NCBI GenBank assembly: GCA_028287665.1
Contig: JAQBPF010000180.1
Span: 1 to 5,177, forward strand
Source: Deinococcus sp.
GTDB taxonomy: Bacteria; Deinococcota; Deinococci; Deinococcales; Deinococcaceae
DNA: 5,177 bases
Reading direction: 5' to 3'
Positions 1-5,177 of this stretch are shown in pieces (positions within the stretch are counted from its first letter, which is position 1; each line of letters begins with the position of its first letter). Under the pieces are notes generated by a model. That model searched no databases, was not told the origin of the DNA, and saw only the letters and a program-made list of their open reading frames with translations. The translations under genes were made by a program, and so were the position numbers.

Positions 1-919
1 GCACGCAGGCCATACAGCCGGTGCAGGCACTCAGGTTCAGCAGCAATTGCACGCCCCCTTCGGGTTGCAACTCGCGGGTAATGGCGCTCGTGGGGCACAC
101 GTTGGCGCACACCGGGCAGTTGATGCATTTGTCGTCCACCAGCGGGGCAGGCCAGTACACGCCCGCGTCTTCGGGTGGGGCGGGTTTCAGCGTGCGCTCT
201 CGCCAGCGCCACTCTTCGGGGGTGCGCTCGGCGGGCACGCTCCAGTCCACAAACGGCAGGGGTTGATCGGGAATGGCCTGTACCAATTGCTGTTTTCCAG
301 CGCGGAACAGGCTGGCAAAGGCACCGCGCCGCGAGATCTGCACGTCGCGGCCCTTGTCGTCCTCGGTGGCGGGCCGCACGGTCACGCGGGCAGGCTGTCC
401 AGTGGTGGCCCGCAAACGTTGCGCTTCGTCTACCACGCGGTTCAGGCGTTCGGGCACGTCGGGCGCTCCCACCGGGCAGGCCGCGCAGTCGCCGTGAATC
501 AGGTGCAGAGGCAAATCCCACACGCCCGACGCGGCCACCAGGGCAGGCGTGACCCGGCCCAGGCATGGAAGCTGCGGCCCACCCGCGCCACTCTGCGAGC
601 AGGTCAGGGTGGCATCTTCCTGCGGCCTGCCAGTCACACTGCTGCGTTGGTCGCTCACGGCTTGCAGCGGCCCCTGAAGGTCGTATTCCAGCGCCCCGGA
701 CGGACAAACCTGCACGCACAGCCCGCATCCGGTACACAGGTCGGGTAGCACCGTAATGGAGTTGCCCAGCATCCCCACCGCAATCGCCTCGTGCGGGCAG
801 GTGGTGTAGCACGCATCGCAGCCGCCCACCGCTTGCCGCTCCAGCAGGCAGCGCGGCCCGGTATAGCGCGGCGTCAAATTCCCCATTTCTCCCAACCGCG
901 ACAACACCCCTTGCAACAT
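1..919 (-). CDS. polyferredoxin-like 4Fe-4S protein, C-terminus cut by window edge
   Basis: This is a soluble iron-sulfur electron carrier; 306 residues are visible and the frame is still open at base 1. An N-terminal cluster region has C24, C34, C37 and C41 (CDACYTTCP), followed by a classical CxxCxxCxxxCP motif at C62-C72. A second pair begins at C265-C275 (CINCPVCANVCP) and continues with C299xxC302xxC305, cut by the edge. Between them lies a middle module with C107, C119 (PCLGR) and C145xxC148 (HGDCAACP), which could hold another metal site. There is no signal peptide or membrane segment, so the protein is probably cytoplasmic. The ATG at 919 is the first possible start, because an in-frame TAG lies four codons upstream. 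No Shine-Dalgarno is present; TAGACT lies 6 bases before the ATG, suggesting a leaderless mRNA. Such proteins often serve molybdenum enzymes or other oxidoreductases, but no partner is visible, so the redox partner is unknown. The family call is firm, the specific role is not. Confidence 0.9.
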   Translation of the reverse strand, partial: MLQGVLSRLGEMGNLTPRYTGPRCLLERQAVGGCDACYTTCPHEAIAVGMLGNSITVLPDLCTGCGLCVQVCPSGALEYDLQGPLQAVSDQRSSVTGRPQEDATLTCSQSGAGGPQLPCLGRVTPALVAASGVWDLPLHLIHGDCAACPVGAPDVPERLNRVVDEAQRLRATTGQPARVTVRPATEDDKGRDVQISRRGAFASLFRAGKQQLVQAIPDQPLPFVDWSVPAERTPEEWRWRERTLKPAPPEDAGVYWPAPLVDDKCINCPVCANVCPTSAITRELQPEGGVQLLLNLSACTGCMACV

Positions 920-925
920 GGTCGG

Positions 926-931
926 AGTCTA
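926..931 (-). promoter_or_regulatory. -10 hexamer TAGACT of the polyferredoxin gene, leaderless type
   Basis: On the minus strand TAGACT (926-931) matches TANNNT and ends 6 bases before the ATG at 919, so transcription would start at or next to the start codon. Its first three bases are also the in-frame stop that fixes this start. No good -35 box is seen at the normal distance; TTGTTG (944-949) lies only 12 bases upstream of the hexamer. Placement rather than a full consensus supports this call. Confidence 0.55.
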
Positions 932-957
932 GCGGGCGGGCGGCAACAAGTTTGCGA

Positions 958-972
958 GGTTGGTGGGGGTGG
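958..972 (+). other. two-tier G-quadruplex-capable tract
   Basis: The plus strand reads GGTTGGTGGGGGTGG, four G-runs of two or more bases with loops of one or two bases. This closely resembles the two-tier layout of the thrombin-binding aptamer. It lies just upstream of the polyferredoxin promoter, on that gene's template strand, and a further G5 run follows at 979-983. Folding potential is read from the pattern only; two-tier structures are weak and a role is speculative. Confidence 0.3.
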
Positions 973-1040
973 ACTGATGGGGGAGAGGAGAGGCGGTGAC
1001 TTGCGCCTCCTGCGGTCTCAACTGCTACCCCGTAAAGACC

Positions 1041-1071
1041 AATCCAGTAAGGCTACGGCTCCAGCTGGATT
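1041..1071 (-). terminator. possible weak terminator hairpin after the kinase gene
   Basis: AATCCAG (1041-1047) and CTGGATT (1065-1071) form a perfect 7-bp stem with a 17-base loop, 68-98 bases downstream of the kinase stop codon. No clean U-tract follows on the minus strand (TGGTCTTTACG), so it is at best a weak or factor-assisted terminator. The rest of the 920-1138 gap shows no gene-like frame. Confidence 0.22.
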
Positions 1072-1138
1072 CCTCTGGCGGAGTGCCTGCCCTACTGTCC
1101 AGCACGGTCAGCTCTGATCCATCCTCAGCCAACCCGGA

Positions 1139-2686
1139 TCAAGGTAAACCAGTCTCGCCCACTCCGGCTTCTCCCAGCCCCGATTCTCCCAGCAACACCG
1201 TGCGTTCGGCGGGCGTCAGGGCCACCATCACGCGGCTTAGCACCACGTCTACCGCCTGTTCCGCGCTTTCGTCCAGCGTCAGGCCGTCCAGCAGCGGTAC
1301 GTCCAGGTCGTGGGCCAGCCCTTCCAGATAGTCCTGCATGGTGCGAATCTCGCCGAAGTAGCGCATATAGCGGTGTAATGGGCGGCTGGCAGCGGTTTCC
1401 TCGTCGCGGCTTTCAAAGTGGCGGCGGTGTTCGGATTCGCTGGGCAGCGTGACCAGCATGGGCACCACCAACGCCCCGGCAAAAGCGTCGGCCCGCAGGT
1501 AGCCCGGCACCAGATGCACGCCCTCCAGCACCACACTCGTGCCTTCTTCTATGCTGCGGCGCACCACCGCCGACAGGCCCACACTGACCTGCTGCACCTG
1601 CTCGCGGAATCCGGCCAGCAGGGCGTCGCGGGTGGGGTGCGGCGGCGGCGTCTGTCCGGGCGGCACCAATGCCTCCCAGGCATTAAAGGTACTGGCGTGC
1701 AGCGTGGGAAGGAGCGCCGGAGACACCATCGCCCGCATGACCTGCCGGATGGAATCGGTGCTGACGACCCGCGCAATGCCCAACCGGTAGGCAATTTCGG
1801 CGGCCAGAAAGCTTTTGCCTGTGCCGCTGACCCCGCCCAGCAGGACCACCAGCGGGCGCGGCGGTTGCCGGATCACGCGCAGCAGGCGGTAGCGGGCGCT
1901 GACATCCGGCCCCACCTCATCGCGCAGCAGCATTTCCACTTTCTCGCGGATGGCGTGGCGGCGCACCACCCGGTCTTCTGCGCCGCGCAGATCGCGCTGG
2001 GTAATGCGGGCCACCTTGCGGGCCACATCGGGGGCCACGCCTGCGGCCAGCAGCGACTGCACCAGCAGTCCCTTGGAAAAAGGACTGGGGGCGCTGCCGT
2101 CCTCGCTGACCACGCCCAATTTGCCCCGGTTGTGGCGCAAAAAGCGGTAGGTCAGCCGCATATGTGCGCCGTACTGCCTTTCCAGGGTGCGTTCGGTCAG
2201 GTCGTCTATGGCCTCGGCACTCAGGGAGCGCACGCCCGATTGTCTCATCTGCACGTCTACAGCGCTGGCGGTGGCGTAGGCGTCGCGCTGAGACAACCCC
2301 GCGTCTTCCAGGGTGCGGGCCAACACCCCCCGGCTGAAGGGCAATTCACCTTTTTTGGCCGTTACCATGATGTCTACGAAGGCTGGGGTTTGCTGCTGGG
2401 CGGCCTCTGCCACGCTTTCGCCCGCCACATCCCGCGCCACCTCGACCACCAGGGCCTGCAATTCATCCGGACTGACCAGGATTCGCCTTGCGGCCCGGAG
2501 TTGCTGCTCGACCCGCCGCGCCACTGCCGCCGCCACCACGCCCGACGCCCCTGCATTGATCAGCGATTCCACCACCAGCCCCCGGCTGAAGGGCCAGGAG
2601 TGGCGGGAAGTTCCGACAGTCAATTCAGGCAGAGTCAAAGGCGAATACCTCGGAGAAAGAGGAGCAGCGTGAGGGGTAAGAGCCAA
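1139..2686 (-). CDS. 2-phosphoglycerate kinase-like protein with three ATP-cone modules
   Basis: This 515-residue cytoplasmic protein resembles the COG2074 family, which phosphorylates 2-phosphoglycerate with ATP to give 2,3-bisphosphoglycerate; in methanogens this feeds cyclic 2,3-diphosphoglycerate synthesis. Three ATP-cone-like modules open with WPFSRGLVVESLINAGA (from W31), LPFSRGVLARTLEDAGL (from L115) and SPFSKGLLVQSLLAAGV (from S201), spaced 84 and 86 residues apart. The kinase domain begins near 278, with Walker A GGVSGTGKS (284-292), STDSIRQVMR (309-318), EGVHLVPG (388-395) and an RYMRYFGEIRTMQDYL segment (439-454). It is much longer than the roughly 300-residue archaeal enzyme. The C-terminal tail is a three-fold GExG[LV] repeat (500-514). 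The start is uncertain. TTG at 2686 sits 7 bases after a TAGACT hexamer. TTG at 2638 has GAGGT 8 bases upstream, would give 499 residues and keeps all three cones. The bacterial substrate is not proven. A TetR gene lies 103 bases upstream on the same strand. Confidence 0.88.
   Translation of the reverse strand: MALTPHAAPLSPRYSPLTLPELTVGTSRHSWPFSRGLVVESLINAGASGVVAAAVARRVEQQLRAARRILVSPDELQALVVEVARDVAGESVAEAAQQQTPAFVDIMVTAKKGELPFSRGVLARTLEDAGLSQRDAYATASAVDVQMRQSGVRSLSAEAIDDLTERTLERQYGAHMRLTYRFLRHNRGKLGVVSEDGSAPSPFSKGLLVQSLLAAGVAPDVARKVARITQRDLRGAEDRVVRRHAIREKVEMLLRDEVGPDVSARYRLLRVIRQPPRPLVVLLGGVSGTGKSFLAAEIAYRLGIARVVSTDSIRQVMRAMVSPALLPTLHASTFNAWEALVPPGQTPPPHPTRDALLAGFREQVQQVSVGLSAVVRRSIEEGTSVVLEGVHLVPGYLRADAFAGALVVPMLVTLPSESEHRRHFESRDEETAASRPLHRYMRYFGEIRTMQDYLEGLAHDLDVPLLDGLTLDESAEQAVDVVLSRVMVALTPAERTVLLGESGLGEAGVGETGLP
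1145..1189 (-). repeat. three tandem 15-bp units encoding GExG[LV] at the kinase C-terminus
   Basis: Read on the minus strand, GGAGAATCGGGGCTG, GGAGAAGCCGGAGTG and GGCGAGACTGGTTTA follow each other without gaps and encode GESGL, GEAGV and GETGL, directly before the last codon and stop. The unit is a multiple of three, so copy number can change without a frameshift. The copies have diverged, which points to an old duplication. Confidence 0.6.
2647..2651 (-). promoter_or_regulatory. Shine-Dalgarno GAGGT for the alternative TTG start of the kinase
   Basis: GAGGT at 2647-2651 on the minus strand is complementary to the 16S rRNA 3' end and lies 8 bases before TTG at 2638. With transcription starting near 2687, this leaves a leader of about 48 bases, an ordinary arrangement. 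It competes with the leaderless reading from TTG at 2686 and decides which start is right. Confidence 0.45.
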
Positions 2687-2693
2687 CCGGGGC

Positions 2694-2699
2694 AGTCTA
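2694..2699 (-). promoter_or_regulatory. -10 hexamer TAGACT of the kinase gene
   Basis: TAGACT at 2694-2699 on the minus strand is identical to the hexamer before the polyferredoxin gene and ends 7 bases before TTG 2686. No convincing -35 is seen at 16-18 bases. It implies transcription of the kinase separate from the upstream TetR gene. Confidence 0.45.
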
Positions 2700-2789
2700 C
2701 CCGCCCCGGCCTTTCAGGATGCCTACAAAGTCGCAGTTGGCTGCGGGGAAGTCAGGCTCCCGCCTCTGCTCAGTGCTGCGCCCCCTGTC

Positions 2790-3410
2790 TTAGTTTCGCG
2801 CTGCTGGTTCCCGCCGCAAAGCGCCTTCCAGCAGCAGCGTCAGCGCCAGCCGCATCTCTTCTTGCAGGGTGCGCTCGGTGCCGTAGGCGCTCCAGCGCAG
2901 GGCCACCATCAGGTAGGTATCGGCAATCAGGTTGCTGATGCGCTGGAGGCTCAGGTCGGTTCGCATCTGCCCCGCCTGATGCAGTGGGCGCAGAATCAAT
3001 TCGATGACTTTGCTGAGCGGCAACGCCTGATAGGCCGTGCGGGCGCGTTCGGGGTTGGGGTTCATGACCTCGTAGGCCAGCGGCGGAAACAGGTCACGCT
3101 CGCGGGAGTTCTCATCGGCCAGCAGATCCCAGACCTCGTACAGCACGGTCAGGGGCGGCGTATGTTCCTTCAGGCGGGCCTCGGCATGGTCGCGCAGGCG
3201 GGTCATGACCTCGCTGCCGTAATCCAGCAACACCGCTTCCTTGTAAGGATAGTAATTAAAGAAGGTACCGCGTGAAACATTGCTGGCTTTGGCAATATCA
3301 GTGGCCGTGGTGGTTTGAAATCCGCCCCGTTTAAACAGGTCGATGGCCACGCTGTAAATGCGGGCGCGGCGACGTTCCTTCTGGCGCTCCCTCAGCGACG
3401 ACGAATCCAT
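2790..3410 (-). CDS. TetR/AcrR-family transcriptional regulator
   Basis: This 206-residue protein, typical in length for the family, binds DNA as a dimer and usually represses until a small ligand binds. Residues 16-62 form the N-terminal three-helix domain: RIYSVAIDLFKRGGFQTTTATDIAKASNVSRGTFFNYYPYKEAVLL, with the helix-turn-helix at about T37-Y56 and the typical TFFNYYPYKEA signature. The rest (about 65-206) is the helical ligand and dimer domain, too variable to name a ligand. The frame is open up to an ATG at 3590, but those 60 extra residues are unlike TetR N-termini and lie over AT-richer, repeat-rich regulatory DNA. The start at ATG 3410 is therefore chosen, supported by TATCTT 7 bases upstream and no Shine-Dalgarno, a leaderless layout. 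Palindromes just upstream suggest self-control. The divergent VWA gene and the downstream kinase gene are the possible other targets; neither is shown. Confidence 0.92.
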   Translation of the reverse strand: MDSSSLRERQKERRRARIYSVAIDLFKRGGFQTTTATDIAKASNVSRGTFFNYYPYKEAVLLDYGSEVMTRLRDHAEARLKEHTPPLTVLYEVWDLLADENSRERDLFPPLAYEVMNPNPERARTAYQALPLSKVIELILRPLHQAGQMRTDLSLQRISNLIADTYLMVALRWSAYGTERTLQEEMRLALTLLLEGALRREPAARN

Positions 3411-3417
3411 AACAAGC

Positions 3418-3423
3418 AAGATA
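3418..3423 (-). promoter_or_regulatory. -10 hexamer TATCTT of the tetR-type gene, leaderless type
   Basis: TATCTT at 3418-3423 on the minus strand fits TANNNT and ends 7 bases before ATG 3410, as at the polyferredoxin gene. TTGAAC (3435-3440) lies 11 bases upstream, too near for a standard -35 box but inside the palindrome described separately, so bound repressor would block this promoter. Confidence 0.5.
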
Positions 3424-3432
3424 GCGCGTCCG

Positions 3433-3457
3433 GGGTTCAAAATTGCACCCTGTACAA
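3433..3457. promoter_or_regulatory. overlapping palindromes, candidate TetR operator
   Basis: Two imperfect palindromes share one half-site. GGGTTCAA-AA-TTGCACCC (3433-3450) matches in 7 of 8 arm positions, and TTGCAC-CCT-GTACAA (3443-3457) matches in 5 of 6. Together they give three related half-sites of the form TTGnAC. The block lies 10 bases upstream of the TetR -10 hexamer and 23 bases upstream of its start codon, the expected place for an autoregulatory operator. Binding is inferred, not shown. Confidence 0.45.
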
Positions 3458-3503
3458 AAACTGCGAAATGGGGAGTGGTCAGCAGGAAAGGGAAAGACGC
3501 AAA

Positions 3504-3578
3504 AGACAGAGATTGGAATGTGAACTGTAGAAAGGGCCGAATCACAATCCATGCTGCCCAATCCAATCTCTTCTGTCT
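3504..3578. repeat. long-armed inverted repeat in the divergent TetR/VWA gap
   Basis: AGACAGAGATTGGA (3504-3517) is matched in inverse by TCCAATC plus TCTGTCT (3562-3568 and 3572-3578), giving 14 paired positions with a 3-base bulge. Within the 44-base interior, GGAATGTG (3515-3522) and CACAATCC (3543-3550) pair in 7 of 8 positions. The block lies between the two divergent start codons and could be a regulator site or a transcript hairpin. No function is known. Confidence 0.45.
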
Positions 3579-3629
3579 AACCTGCTTCACCGTTACAAAT
3601 GCCGCCCCGCGCAGGCGCCATGCTGTGGT

Positions 3630-4841
<1,212 letters not shown>

Positions 4842-4867
4842 GGTTCTGGGCACAGCAGAACGACACA

Positions 4868-4911
4868 AAGAAAGTGGATCGTGGAGAAGATAAACCACGG
4901 TCCACTTTCTT
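4868..4911. terminator. bidirectional hairpin terminator between convergent genes
   Basis: A 17-bp stem is formed by 4868-4884 and 4895-4911 with a 10-base loop; the only non-Watson-Crick position is T4879 against G4900, a U-G wobble in the plus-strand RNA. The arms begin AAGAAAG and end CTTTCTT, so each direction ends in a pyrimidine-rich arm, with TTTCTTTGTG on the minus strand and TTTCTTGCTG on the plus. It sits between the stop codons of the convergent VWA and DUF4287 genes and should end transcription of both, the minus direction better. Confidence 0.85.
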
Positions 4912-4920
4912 GCTGAAGCT

Positions 4921-5148
4921 TTAGCCTGCCTGCTCCGCCTTCACCGCGTCGTGCGCCAGCAATGTGGCGTAACCATGTCCCAAACTGTGTTCGGTCTTCA
5001 GCCAGTTCACGATGTCGCTGTGGCGGGCCAGTTCTCCTGCCTGCACCTTGGCCCGAATGCGAGTCAGCCACTCCGGAATGGTGATGCCTGTCTTTGCCTC
5101 GATGTTGGTGTAGTAGCTCTGCTTGATCTGCTCCGGCGTTTTTGCCAT
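4921..5148 (-). CDS. small DUF4287 domain protein
   Basis: This 75-residue protein consists almost wholly of a DUF4287 domain. It shows the family features [14 protein letters not shown] (about 14-27), a following basic helix, then [24 protein letters not shown] (43-66), where the WLKTEHxLGHGYA stretch is the signature. The biochemical role of the family is unknown; some members carry a second C-terminal domain that this one lacks. There is no signal peptide or membrane segment, so it should be cytoplasmic. ATG 5148 is preceded by a G-rich Shine-Dalgarno-like GGGGGAA (5155-5161) with 6 bases between, which fixes the start. The stop lies 10 bases beyond the shared hairpin terminator with the VWA gene. 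The family call is good; function cannot be given. Confidence 0.88.
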   Translation of the reverse strand: MAKTPEQIKQSYYTNIEAKTGITIPEWLTRIRAKVQAGELARHSDIVNWLKTEHSLGHGYATLLAHDAVKAEQAG

Positions 5149-5154
5149 CTGGCG

Positions 5155-5161
5155 TTCCCCC
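5155..5161 (-). promoter_or_regulatory. G-rich ribosome binding site of the DUF4287 gene
   Basis: GGGGGAA on the minus strand lies 6 bases before ATG 5148. It is an imperfect but plausibly placed Shine-Dalgarno and marks this as the one gene here that is clearly translated from a leadered mRNA. The promoter must lie at or beyond the right edge. Confidence 0.45.
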
Positions 5162-5177
5162 AGTTGTGTTGTGAAAA

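Noticed and set aside
47..748. Plus-strand open frames opposite the polyferredoxin
   Set aside because: They are antisense to a reading frame with clear ferredoxin cysteine clusters and their products resemble nothing.
1115..1141. TGATCC...GGATCA inverted repeat overlapping the kinase stop codon
   Set aside because: A 6-bp stem with a 15-base loop and no U-tract is expected by chance in sequence of this composition.
996..1331. Possible small gene in the gap between polyferredoxin and kinase genes
   Set aside because: The frame runs deep into the kinase gene on the opposite strand, is serine/threonine/proline-rich without a domain, and has no ribosome binding site.
2732..2745. Small hairpin CGCAG-TTGG-CTGCG between the TetR and kinase genes, as a TetR terminator
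   Set aside because: The 5-bp stem is short and only ACTTTGT follows on the minus strand, too weak to call.
1418..2938. Long plus-strand open frame (506 codons) antisense to the kinase gene
   Set aside because: It is a GC-rich mirror frame of the kinase; its translation is histidine-, glutamine- and alanine-rich with no domain, and it crosses the gap into the TetR gene.
3411..3590. N-terminal extension of the TetR frame to ATG 3590
   Set aside because: The 60 extra residues are unlike any TetR N-terminus, the DNA is less GC-rich and carries palindromes, and ATG 3410 has a -10 hexamer at leaderless spacing.
3549..3625. Direct repeat CCATGCTG at 3549-3556 and 3618-3625
   Set aside because: Only 8 bases, 69 bases apart, with no third copy and no link to either promoter; probably chance.

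Overview
The window looks like a piece of a Deinococcus chromosome, or of a close relative. The evidence is indirect. The sequence is GC-rich, and at least two genes have a TANNNT-type -10 hexamer only 6-7 bases before the start codon, the leaderless layout described as common in Deinococcus. The gene families also fit: a long 2-phosphoglycerate kinase with ATP-cones, a VWA protein of the COG4867 kind and a DUF4287 protein. No rRNA, tRNA, CRISPR array or insertion sequence was seen, and no intergenic gap exceeds about 220 bases.

Layout, left to right. (1) Positions 1-919, minus strand: the first 306 residues of a polyferredoxin with several [4Fe-4S] cysteine clusters, running off the left edge. 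(2) 1139-2686, minus: a 2-phosphoglycerate kinase-like protein with three ATP-cone-like modules ahead of a P-loop kinase domain. (3) 2790-3410, minus: a TetR-family repressor, transcribed towards the kinase gene. (4) 3630-4841, plus: a VWA-domain protein with an intact metal-binding MIDAS site, divergent from the TetR gene across a 219-base regulatory gap that contains inverted repeats. (5) 4921-5148, minus: a small DUF4287 protein, convergent with the VWA gene across a strong bidirectional hairpin terminator.

How the genes relate. The three left-hand minus-strand genes lie head to tail, but the gaps of 103 and 219 bases, with -10-like hexamers before each start, suggest separate transcripts rather than one tight operon. 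The kinase probably forms 2,3-bisphosphoglycerate from 2-phosphoglycerate and ATP, with the cones acting as nucleotide sensors. The VWA protein is of the type that usually works with a MoxR/ChlI-type AAA+ ATPase, but none is present here. The TetR protein is best placed to control itself and perhaps the divergent VWA gene. I see no complete new multi-gene system. The points most worth a second look are the three-cone kinase, the TetR/VWA regulatory gap and the unusual middle cysteine module of the polyferredoxin.
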